A stretch of 64,000 nt of DNA from Meloidogyne chitwoodi. Its lineage: Eukaryota > Nematoda > Chromadorea > Rhabditida > Meloidogynidae. Below the pieces are notes generated by a model, which was not told the origin of the DNA, searched no databases, and worked only from the letters and a program-made list of their open reading frames with translations. Location of the stretch: contig JACZZP010000008.1 of NCBI GenBank assembly GCA_015183035.1, forward strand, positions 310,001 through 374,000, given 5' to 3'. Numbering within the stretch: position 1 is the stretch's first letter; each line of letters begins with the position of its first letter. The position numbers and the translations under genes were made by a program. Below are positions 1 to 10,182 of this stretch, in pieces.

Positions 1-2
1 CT

Positions 3-3000
3 CTCGACTATGATGAACAAAACAAAAACCTGGAAGACAATAAAAAGGAAAGCAATGAGGAACCACCCAAAAAGGTGGATAAATATGATGAGCGAAATTT
101 AAATGATCGCTTACGCTCCTTTGTAAAAAGTCAAAAAGACAAGGTACAAAAAGAAACGGAAGTTGTACGAAAACAAGCTGTAGTTTGTACTTCACGGCTT
201 GAAAAATTCCAACAACGTAATACAGAAACTAAAAAAGCTGTTGTAAAAACTGACCAAAAGTCGGTTGAAGATCAATATGAGCGTAAAGAAAAAGATGGAA
301 AATTATTATTACATTTTGGTTGGTCCTTAATTCATGGTTGCTCTCCTGGCTCGTATGGACACAGAAATTGTTCTCAAATTGTTCTAAGCAACGTAATAGA
401 TATTGCTAGGAAAAATTCAGAAGAAATAAAAAAGGAATATGCTGCTTTACAAAATAAAGTAGTGCCATCTTTAATACAATTACTGATGTGTTATTGGATG
501 ATAACCAAAATGAGAAAGAACCAAAATGATAATAATAATAAAACAATAATAATAGAAGTTGGTATGGACTTTATTGACCAAGTTCTCAACGCTCAAAGAC
601 CAAGCCAACTAATCAGAGTTTTAGAGAAGAATAAAAATAAATTAAGCTCAGATGGCAATATGGACAAGGATTGGCGCCCCCGCACATTGAAACCTGCTTT
701 ATCTCTATGGAAGGCGGCATGTGAATGGGCGGAAGAAGCGTTTGCTACAAAACCTTGGCTTCCTGTTAGCTTAAGAGGACAAAGCAACCCACTGAATGAA
801 GAAATGCATGAACTGATGTTAAAAATAGCTGAGTGCTCCGAAAGAGCGCTCACTTATATGAGGTGTGTCGAATACTTTCCAAGGGCCACACCTATAATGA
901 AAGAAGTGATGATTGTGGGAGATAACAATGCTAAATTATTAACAACATTTTTTCCAAATGGCCATTGTACAGCTCCAAATTCATTAAATGAAATGAAATA
1001 TTTGTTTTCGGACTACTTGCCATTAATTCCTGCTCAAAATTTAATAATAATTATTTGGACAGGAAGTGAATTTTTAGCAGGAGGTGGTCATCCAGAATCC
1101 TTCAAAACAAATTTGGAAGTATTTTTTAAAAGGTGTGCCGTAAAATGCGGAACAACACTAATTTTGACTCCTCCGTATAAAATAAAAGAAGCTCATTATT
1201 GGGAAAAAATTGATGAATACCTTAAAAAATTAGGAAAGACTACAAGAGGAGCAAAATACATTTCCATTGAAACTGGAAGTAAAGATGCTCTTAAAAACAA
1301 ATTAATTGATGAAGAAGGAATAATAACTCATAAAGGAATAGAAGAAGTAGTGGAAAAAATAAAAAATATAGAACCACGTTTAAGGGCCCAAAAGGAGGTT
1401 CAATTAATTTATGACGACTCGGATCAAGAAGAAAGACAAATTAAAAAAGAATTTGTCTGTTCTAGACAACCCAGCACGTCACGACGGGGTTATGAGCAAT
1501 ATAAAATGGGACGAGGGCACGGGCGACAAGAAAATTATTATAGGCGTAACATAAATCCTATTAGAGGACCAAGAAAACACAATATAGTGGATAGGCTCTC
1601 TTATGTTTCAATGACCATTATGACGATTATTGGGCTGGCCGTTCTCATGTGTCTTCCGTCGATAATAGGTATGGAACCAATGATATGTCCTCATGGAATT
1701 CAATCAAAAATTTATCATATAGGACACCAAACCATACACTGCGAAAATTTAATGGTACAGGAACGTCAAATTATTAAAAATGTGGAACTTACAGTGTATC
1801 GTCCGAATGACATCACTCAAAGCACCCCGGGCTGGCACTGCTTAAAGGTATTAGAAAAAATTACTTATTACATGAATTGGTTAGGTTACAAAATAATCTC
1901 GCCTATTCAGAGAGTGGATATTAGTGTCACGCACGAAGAGTGTTTAAAAATGATTCATTTGAATAAATGCTACACTGATGCTGATCAAACATTGGTCGGC
2001 GAAGAAGAGGCTAAAAGAACACAAAATCTAATAAAACCGGATTTTGCATATTTTTCTGGTGGAAAAGAAGCCTCCGTAATAAACTGTTTTTTAACTAAAA
2101 TTAATATATTTTTTTCACCTAACCAGGAAAACATTGAAAATCCAATGTTGGAACTCGGACATTGTAGGCTTTCGGATAAAGAATGTGTACTTAAGGACAA
2201 TTCGATGTTGATATGGAATTCTCCCAAAGAGAACCAACATTGCAGGTATATAAAATTAAAAAATTTTAATGGTACTATGTACGGCACCTGGTTCATGAAT
2301 CTTGACAATACCTTTTCGTTAAGTATCACATCTCCTGAAGTGCTAAAGGATTGTCACACTGAATACATAAAAACGGATCAGCTTTACTTAATCACTTTGA
2401 AGGATTACAATGAACATTTTTTGGAAAAGAAAACATTTTCTCGTCGTTCATTAGGTAAAAAAGACACAGAAGAAAATTTGGATGGTTCTATACATGTCTC
2501 CCAATTTTCAGCTGGAGAGACTGCCCAAAGATTAACAACTGAAATTTTGTTGAAAAAGGCGTACAATCATCTGGCAAAAACAATATGTCAATTGAAGGCG
2601 GCCCCTACATTCATGACATCATTGGATGCCACTCTGTTCGCCAGGCAACGTCTTTCTACTCCTTACATTGAGGCATTGTGGATCGCAGAAAACACTGAAA
2701 CATACGAGGCATGGATAGAGGTATGGCCATGTGTAGCGATTAATTGGTTAAATATAACTATAAGGCCTATAAATGGAAACTGTTCAAAAAACATTCCAAT
2801 AAAAATTAAGCTGGAAGATGGTAAAAGTGAAAACCTTTTTCTGGACACTAAAACTCTAATTATAAAAGAATTAGCTGAATTTGGACCGTGCAACAAGTAT
2901 AAAAATCAAAAAGTATTAATCAAGGGAAAAATATATAATATAGACCAAATAAGAGGAAAATTAACAGAAATACCCTCTAATGACATAACTGAAACCCCAA

Positions 3001-3494
3001 AAGGGCTCAGTTGGGAAAAACCCCCCATTCTGGACTCTAACACATTCAGAGGACACATACTCACTAAATTAGAAAATCCTCAAAAAATAATGAAAGAGGC
3101 CTTTAAAGAGTTTAGATTGAGTCGAGAAAGTCAAAGAACACAAAGTTTTAATGAATTTGACGCAAAAGTTAGTGATGATAAACTCAATTTTTGGCCATAC
3201 AAAGAAATCTGGGAAAATATAAAAGAAAAGTTAATCTTCACAGTTTGCTTAATCTCGGTCTTCATATGGACCTATAAAATAATCATATTTCTAAATACAC
3301 TGTGGAAATTGTCAAAAATTAAAAACGTTCAAAAAACATTTTTTAATTTAAAGAAAATCAATACAATACAGACAACTCAGGAAAAAAAATTTCTTCAAGA
3401 AGAAGAAAACCTTTCCGAAGGCGGGAGTGTCGAGACCGAGATAACAAAGTCCAAGAAACAGAAAGGCAGGCGTACAAATGGAAACAAAATTTAA
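3..3494 (+). CDS. LTR retroelement ORF, 5'-partial: SGNH-like region plus envelope-like glycoprotein
   Basis: The reading frame is open from the left edge of the window with no in-frame ATG before nt 75, so the true start lies outside; the part seen is about 1,163 codons without introns. In order: a charged N-terminal region; a possible SGNH/GDSL-hydrolase-like stretch (GDNN near nt 920, IIIIWTGSEF near 1050, TPPY and HYW near 1170-1200); an Arg/Gly-rich basic linker (about 1440-1590); a hydrophobic segment (about 1610-1660); a Cys-rich ectodomain with several N-x-S/T sites and an RRSLGKK basic site; a second membrane span (about 3230-3300) and a short Lys-rich tail. This is the architecture of a retroelement envelope protein behind an extra enzyme-like module. 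Upstream gag/pol are not in the window. The viral family of the glycoprotein could not be assigned, and the SGNH call is weak because the catalytic triad is not obvious. The frame is intact. Confidence 0.6.
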   Translation, partial: LDYDEQNKNLEDNKKESNEEPPKKVDKYDERNLNDRLRSFVKSQKDKVQKETEVVRKQAVVCTSRLEKFQQRNTETKKAVVKTDQKSVEDQYERKEKDGKLLLHFGWSLIHGCSPGSYGHRNCSQIVLSNVIDIARKNSEEIKKEYAALQNKVVPSLIQLLMCYWMITKMRKNQNDNNNKTIIIEVGMDFIDQVLNAQRPSQLIRVLEKNKNKLSSDGNMDKDWRPRTLKPALSLWKAACEWAEEAFATKPWLPVSLRGQSNPLNEEMHELMLKIAECSERALTYMRCVEYFPRATPIMKEVMIVGDNNAKLLTTFFPNGHCTAPNSLNEMKYLFSDYLPLIPAQNLIIIIWTGSEFLAGGGHPESFKTNLEVFFKRCAVKCGTTLILTPPYKIKEAHYWEKIDEYLKKLGKTTRGAKYISIETGSKDALKNKLIDEEGIITHKGIEEVVEKIKNIEPRLRAQKEVQLIYDDSDQEERQIKKEFVCSRQPSTSRRGYEQYKMGRGHGRQENYYRRNINPIRGPRKHNIVDRLSYVSMTIMTIIGLAVLMCLPSIIGMEPMICPHGIQSKIYHIGHQTIHCENLMVQERQIIKNVELTVYRPNDITQSTPGWHCLKVLEKITYYMNWLGYKIISPIQRVDISVTHEECLKMIHLNKCYTDADQTLVGEEEAKRTQNLIKPDFAYFSGGKEASVINCFLTKINIFFSPNQENIENPMLELGHCRLSDKECVLKDNSMLIWNSPKENQHCRYIKLKNFNGTMYGTWFMNLDNTFSLSITSPEVLKDCHTEYIKTDQLYLITLKDYNEHFLEKKTFSRRSLGKKDTEENLDGSIHVSQFSAGETAQRLTTEILLKKAYNHLAKTICQLKAAPTFMTSLDATLFARQRLSTPYIEALWIAENTETYEAWIEVWPCVAINWLNITIRPINGNCSKNIPIKIKLEDGKSENLFLDTKTLIIKELAEFGPCNKYKNQKVLIKGKIYNIDQIRGKLTEIPSNDITETPKGLSWEKPPILDSNTFRGHILTKLENPQKIMKEAFKEFRLSRESQRTQSFNEFDAKVSDDKLNFWPYKEIWENIKEKLIFTVCLISVFIWTYKIIIFLNTLWKLSKIKNVQKTFFNLKKINTIQTTQEKKFLQEEENLSEGGSVETEITKSKKQKGRRTNGNKI
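3417..3427 (+). other. Polypurine tract
   Basis: An 11-base all-purine run apart from one C (GAAGGCGGGAG) sits directly before TGTCGAG, the usual position of the plus-strand primer site next to a 3' LTR in BEL/Pao or Gypsy-type elements. It lies inside the end of the upstream ORF. Confidence 0.5.
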
Positions 3495-3842
3495 AGATAA
3501 AATCTAAGATAATTCATATTTTCACTTAATAATAATTTTAAGTCCAATGATTCACTTAATTCCTTTTTTTTTACTTTCCTCTTATTTTAAGACTGTATTT
3601 TAAACTAAAAACAAGCTTTTATTTTTCCTTCTCAGATAAAAATCTAGCTGTGCCCTAACCTTCGTTCGCTATATTTTCACTGGCCTATAAAACTATCTCT
3701 TGCTCTCCCCCGCTTGGCTTTTTTCTTATTCATTCTTATAGCAAAATAAAAATAATTTTTGTTTTATATTATAAAATTGTTAATTATTGGATAAAATTGA
3801 AATAAAATAAATCTTAAATAAATAACTTTAAATATTTTCACA
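3428..3842 (+). repeat. Putative 3' LTR of the retroelement
   Basis: Begins with TGTCGAGACC right after the polypurine tract and contains a TATAAAA box (3686-3692), a pyrimidine-rich stretch behind it and AATAAA-type polyadenylation words. The right end is tentative (a TTCACA ending at 3842). The 5' LTR is outside the window, so neither the LTR ends nor a target duplication can be confirmed. The ORF stops inside the LTR. Confidence 0.45.
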
Positions 3843-3981
3843 AAGGAAGTGAAAATAAGCATTGAACTTCTATAAAAAATTAAGAAGTTCAAACATTAAT
3901 ATGTTAATAAAATAATTAAACAGAAGAAATAAAATACGCTTGAGCTTAAACTTTTGAGTTCGATCTCAAAACTTGAGAATA

Positions 3982-6900
3982 CTACTTTGCTATTATAAAA
4001 TCCGTAATACATGTTCTTGTACTTAATAAATTAAATTTACCTATTTGATAGCTAATAACAGCTTTCCCAATGCCATGCTTCATTATAAGAACTTCAGTGA
4101 TTGCTTCAGCAATTATAACTATAGGCATCATTCGATCACCACAACAAATTCGAGCGCCTGAGAATATGACAATTAATTCTAAGAATATTTTACCAGATGC
4201 AGTTTTGTCTTTATTATATTTAATTTCAATGTAATTTTCTTCACATTGATATGTACAATTATAACTTTCCAATTTTTCAATATTTACATAAATAAATTTA
4301 TATGGGAATTTAACTAGGTCTTGAACATTGTCCTTAAATTAAAAAAAATATTTTTTATTATTGTGATTAATTAACTTACTTTTATAACCCAAAAACATTC
4401 ATTACTAACATTTTTTATTGTCAAATATTTCTTTTTAAGTGTTGCCTTTAATTCATTAACTTTGCAATCTTTAACTAAAAAATGTTTTAATATTAACCCT
4501 ATTTTTGAAAAATATATTTTTTTCATTTTATATTAAAAAGTCTATTTATTTTTTAAAAACATCTTTGTATTTTAATATAATTATTTTTACATTTATATGA
4601 GGTACAATCATCTCCGCTATGTCCCTTAGGACATCTACAATTACATTCATTTAAAGGATCTGGATACCCTCCGTTTTTGCATTTTCCATTATTAAGTTCA
4701 TATTCATATGGATCACAGTCTGCGTACAAAGCAATATGCGGATTAGTATTAGTACCTAAATTTAAATTAATTTAAGCATCTATTTGTTTTATTAAGTCTA
4801 TTAAAAATTATTTAAATATATATTTACAATAAACTCTGTTGAGAAGTTTTGCATCTTTAAAAGAAATATCTTCACGTTGCCCCATTGTTGACTGGTAATC
4901 ACGAAATAATGCAATGATGGAAAATCTAATTAAAATTTTAAAGTTCTATTTATTTTCAAAATTAATCGAATATTTATAAATTAAATATTTACCTTTTATC
5001 TCCGAGATATATAGGTTTGTAATGCATAACTGATCCAAAATCGTAAGGTTGTTCGTATTGTATTGTAGATGGTTCGCGATAATATTGACTTTTATACTAG
5101 TAAATGCGTCAATTATTTTTTTATAACTTATTTAAAAATTAATATTTTACATAGCGACTTATGTCATCAAAGTTTATCCAAACAGATTTGTTGCGATCAG
5201 AACGAATCATTTCGTGATGGAAACCCAATGCATGCATAACTTCGTGAGAAACAGTTCCAACCTAATTAAAATATAGCTATATATGAATAAATACTATCTA
5301 TTTATATAAAAGAGAATGTTTGTCCGTTTGTCCGGTTTTTATAGACAAGTGATTGGGGGAAGTGAAAATGAGGAGTTTTTATAGTAAGGTTTGCAACTTG
5401 AAAATAAACTTGAACTTAGAACTTGAAAATAAACTTGAACTTAAAACTTGAAAATAAACTTGAATTAAATTTGAAATTAGAACTTGGATACTATAAAAAC
5501 CCTGTATTTTGATCAGTCTTTAAACGCCACTGCATGACAACACTACAACAAAAACAACGCTGCCTGCTGCCTTTTGGCTTCAATTTTGGACGCCAACGAA
5601 CCCTGTTGCTCCAGTGACGCCATAAGAAAAGAAGCCGTGCTGAGGAGTCGGAGTCAGGGACGGACACATGAGAGAAACGCTTGATTCAGAGACGTTGAGT
5701 CAGAGACATATGAGCCAGAGACACTTGAGTCAGAAACATTAGAGTCTCAGTATTTATGTGTTTTGTTCTTTTAAAAAGTTTGTAAGTGTAAAGTTTTTGT
5801 TGTCAGAATATTTTAAGTTTATTGTTTTTTGCTAGCGGAGAAGGACGCCCGAAGGGCGTCCATCTCCGCTAGTTTATTAAAATTTAATAAAGGTACTTCC
5901 GTGTTATCTACGTCCAGATTTTTTATTAACTAGTTAGTAAAAAATCTGGACGTAGGGAAGTACCAAAATGAATTCTAAATAACGGGAATTTGCTTAAATA
6001 TTAACATAAAATTTATATTTTTAAAATTTACCCTAATGCTTTTTTTTGTAAAATTTTGAATTATGGAATAGACAGTTAAGTTAAGAATTGTTTAAATTTA
6101 CAAAAAAATGTTCTAATTGTAAGTTTAATATTTTTAAAATTCTAAAGTACCACTGTGCATTTATTTTTTATAGATATTGATATATAATGTCTAACATCAG
6201 AATTAACAGCTCCAAGACTTGTTCCGCAACCCCAACCATAAGGGTCAAATAATAAATGTTTCTTCATAGAATCAGGATCAACTTTTTCAAATTTAATACA
6301 TGTTTTTTCACTAAATTGATGAAAATAAATAGTATAATATTTAAAAATATTATACTATTTACCTTATTTTTTCAAGTCCATCTTCGATCGTTTTTTTCCA
6401 AAAATCTAAAATTTTAAATAAAAAATTTCATTTAGTTAAATGGCTACCCGACATTTGCGGACCACTAACCGTAAAAAAAATCTACAAAAATTTTAAAAAT
6501 TACCAAAAAAATTCTTAAAAATCTATAAATCTCTGAATTGAAAAAATTTGAATTATTGAAGGCCCATGATCATTATGTATCAGATATTGGTAATCTTTTG
6601 TTATTAATGTCCCGTCCGTAAATGTCGGCCCACGAGTTAAATATATAACAAAGACCCAAAATGATTCATAAAATAATTAAAGTATATAAAATACTTAAGA
6701 TAGATTATTTACCATGTTCATCATATTTAAGCGCATAATGGACAGGCATGTCCCATAATAAAAGATCTACTGAGTTATTATGTAATTGTCTTTTACTTCG
6801 TATATTTGCTGTATTACAACCTAAAGATTATATCGTTATTACTACAATTAAAAAATAAATAATGAAACTAACATTTCTTTTGATGTTCCTTTAAATGATT

Positions 6901-9662
6901 AATTTCATTAAGTCCAAGAAGAATATCACCAGAACGAATCATTGTAGTAGAAGCATTTTCACAACCATAAACATATCCATCTTTATCTATAGTACCAAGT
7001 TTTGAAGAGTCAATATTCCTTTTATTCCTTCCTTCTGGTTCTGGATTTAACCAGGAGTCGGGCTTAAATTTTTTAATTATTCAATTTAAAAAATTATTTT
7101 TTTTTAAAATTTACAATATGTGGCGGTTGAGGTTCATATCTACAAGGGCATTTTTTCATTAATTCGATATACTCATCATATGCTTTTTTTAATTTATTAT
7201 ATTTTTCCAAACTACCTTCTATGTCACATCGATTCAATGGTCGCTTATACTTAAAAATGTAAAAAAAATTAATAAAAATTTAAATACAAACGCAATTAAA
7301 TCGAGAATTCATTCTTTTATTATTTAAATTAAGACTGAATGTTGCATGACATCCTTTTTGAGTTACAAGAAAAATATCAAAACTATCAATACTCATATTT
7401 TCTCCAGCCAAGTTCATGTCTGGACCGACCATTGCAAGTGCTCCTTCCTTTTAAATTATTTAGATAAAAATTATAATTAATTTAATATTTTCTAACCTCT
7501 TTTACAAGTTTTTGAATACTTTTTTCATCAAAATTTGTGAGAACATATTTTCCAAAATTATAAACTTTATTATTTAATTCATCTTTTAATATTGCAAATT
7601 TATTTTTAGAATTTCCAATTTTGATTGATAAAAGAAGAGGAGAATATCCAGAGTCTAATACATACAATCTATTTTTATTTTTCGAATATTTTCCAATAGC
7701 TTCGATATTTTTTCCAAATTTTATCCTATTTTAAATTTATTAGAATTAATAAATTTATTAATTACGTATATTCAGAATATGAAAAACCAACAGTCACATT
7801 AACTTGAAATATAATTTTATAGCGCTCTTCTTTCTCAAGAATTTTTAGTCCAATTCGTGTTGCGTAAGCCCTGAATTCGATTCCATGCTTTTCAGAGCCT
7901 TTAGATGAACAATTCTTTGCAAAATCACTGTTAGGATTATTTTTTAACTTAAAAATAAAAAAATAGTAAAATTTAAGAAAAAATAGTTTACCTCTTCACC
8001 CAATTTTGGTGTATAACAAAGTGTCAAATTGGACGAATTCCAGCTTAATTTTTATTTAATTATTTTATCAAGTCGAACCTCTCTCATAAATCAGCAGTTT
8101 TTAATGTTTTTCTTAATCGTATTTAACTCATTTACTCAAATATCGGTCGTTATTCTTCTGTTAGGAAACTTCGGTAGTACTCATATTATGAGAGAGGGAC
8201 CATAAATTATTAAATAAATATTCATACTCTTTTTGTACATTTTCATCACCCGACTTTTTATCACAAGTATCATTTGGAATACCCACTCCTTTGTCATTCT
8301 TCTTATTTTCAATTGTATTACATGCCAAGTTATACAAATTAACTTTGAGTTCAAATTTATTTATTTTCGATTGATTATTGTTGAAAAATATATTCTAAAA
8401 TGTTAAATTTGTTTTTTAATTAATCCATTAAGAAAAAATGATTAAAAATAAGAGAAATATTATTTTGCTTATCTACCCTATTAAAATCGGTTAATATACC
8501 ATAATAATTAAATTACCTTATTTGTTATATTTCTAGCAACATTTGCCCATAAAAACAAACCAATCGGTTCAATATAATTATTTTTATCATTTACCAACAT
8601 CATATCTAACTTTAAAGCCAATATTCCAACATAATCATCAAGTAAAGGTGGTAAATGTTGGTTAGAGTTAAGCATAATTATATCATTTTCGTTAACATTT
8701 AATATTTTTTCTTAATTATTTTAAATTAATTGATATATTAAAGAATCAACCTTTATTAGAATCATCCCTTCCAAAGAAGTATTCAATTAATTCAATTGGG
8801 TTAATGTCGTTAAAAACGATTGTTTCTCTAAAATATTAGTTATATATTAATTAAAACTTAGGATATAGAAAATAATGTATATTTTAAACAAATATAGTAA
8901 TAGAAATCAGAATTTCATAAAAAATTATAAAAATAAAAATCAGAACATAAACAAAACATCTAAACAGAAGGGAATCATATAAAAACCAGAATTTAATCAA
9001 AACATAAATGTTTAAAATAATATCAGAATTTAATCAAAACATTATAAAAATAAAATTCAGAACATAAACAAAACATCTAAACAAAGAAGGGAATTATATA
9101 AAAACCAGAATTTTATTAAAACAAATATTTAAACATTAACTAACCCTTCATCAAATATATCAGCATGAACTTCCAGATTTCCTTCTTCTTGTTTAATAAT
9201 AATTAAACCATGCCAAACATTTTCTTCATTATCAGATAAATGTTTTTGTTCCAATGAAGGACATAATTGACTATTTCCCTTTTTTGTAAGTTCAAAACGT
9301 TTGTTAGGTTTCCAATTGCGTTCAGAGAGTGAAGTTAGAAAACTTGGATAGCAGATGAGTATTCTAAAATTATTAATTTTTAAATAAGACAAAATAAGTA
9401 AAAAAGAAATTTAAAGGAGCATGATATAAAGACGCCGCCGTTTTGGTGTGGGCCAATATATTTTAGTCAAACTGTTAATCTAGCTAAGTATAATTATTAC
9501 TTACCCTTTACGATATGTCACTTTCTCAACCGTAATCTTGTAGTTTTTCTCCTTAACAACATTAACTTCGCCAATCGAGTTGAATTTTATATCATCAATT
9601 GAACATTTGGTAATTAATACATTAGCAATTATAACGAATAAAATGGTCAAAAATGCGGACAT
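3982..9662 (-). CDS. Secreted astacin metalloprotease with EGF and CUB and a long novel N-terminus
   Basis: Starts at 9662 with a signal-peptide-like MSAFLTILFVIIANVL. Exons 1-10 (down to about 7130) encode several hundred residues of secreted-looking sequence I do not recognise. They are followed by an astacin prodomain (SGDILLGL), a furin-like RSKR and the mature domain. Zinc motif HEVMHALGFHHE lies in exon 5151-5261, and the Met-turn SVMHY in the next exon. Then come the TMGQREDISFKDAKLLN helix, an EGF-like module (about 4570-4720) and a CUB-like domain (3982-4500). All junctions checked keep phase over about 21 exons. The family cleaves extracellular proteins (cuticle, host or egg-shell substrates in nematodes). 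The N-terminal extension is not normal for astacins, so a merge of two neighbouring genes is possible, although the frame continues across the join. Intron 5262-6150 carries an inserted repeat. The last codons after the CUB could instead be retained intron. Confidence 0.75.
5832..5872. repeat. 19-bp-stem hairpin
   Basis: Two 19-base arms (5832-5850 and 5854-5872) pair with a single mismatch around a GAA loop; the arms begin and end with CTAG and are GC-rich. Confidence 0.8.
5892..5964. repeat. Two-step hairpin with perfect 16-bp and 9-bp stems
   Basis: Inner arms 5908-5923 and 5940-5955 (CTACGTCCAGATTTTT and complement) and outer arms 5892-5900 and 5956-5964 (GGTACTTCC and complement) pair perfectly. 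A 7-base bulge lies on the left side and the inner loop is near-palindromic. Confidence 0.8.
8890..9125. repeat. Degenerate TCAGAA-type repeat array in astacin intron 2
   Basis: Several copies of an AATCAGAA...AAACAAAACAT word with variable spacing fill the intron between exons at about 9145 and 8829. The same word recurs at 10,730-10,870, 11,340-11,490, 12,470-12,560 and 13,790-13,960. Confidence 0.6.
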
Positions 9663-10182
9663 TTTTGCTTTAAAATAAAAATTTTATTTCCTTTAATGAA
9701 TATAAATTAAATTCTATCAACTTGGATTGGGTAAAAAGACTAAATTAACAAAAATAAACTACATTAATTAATTAATTTATATATTTTTTATTTTATTTAG
9801 TAATTTTAAAGTCAAGCGAATTTAGATCTGATAAAATGAATATTTTATGTTTTAATTAAAATGAAAATTAAAAATGATATTGTATGATTCATATGTTTAT
9901 AATTTGATGGCAGATATTTATTTCTAACTAATATTTTTTATTTTTACACATTTATGTGTAAAAAATAGTAATCAAATTCCTAATCTCTTTAATTATTTTA
10001 TTTAGCAAAAAAATTTAACGAATTATTTTTACACAATTACTATGTATAGTTGAAGCAATATCAGCCATTTAATATTTGCTAAGGGAATAGTTAATCAACA
10101 GAGTACCAAAATATAATATTTTATTAATGAAAAAATAAAAATGGAATATTTAAATTAATTTTTTAAAATTTAAAAAATATTT
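9663..10182. other. Intergenic region
   Basis: Spacer between the astacin start and the end of the CRAL-TRIO gene, both on the minus strand. AT-rich; no conserved gene or clear promoter element was recognised. Confidence 0.6.

Larger units (their letters stand above)
5310..5985. repeat. Insertion with tandem repeats and two long hairpins in the astacin intron
   Basis: The 889-bp intron 5262-6150 is far longer than its neighbours. It holds about three copies of an AACTTGAAAATAAACTTG repeat (5389-5490), a run of GAGTCAGAGACA-like repeats (about 5650-5745), and two hairpins at 5832-5872 and 5892-5964. Base composition is much less AT-rich than the surroundings. It looks like a non-autonomous mobile element, but no clear terminal repeats or target duplication were seen. 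Confidence 0.5.
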
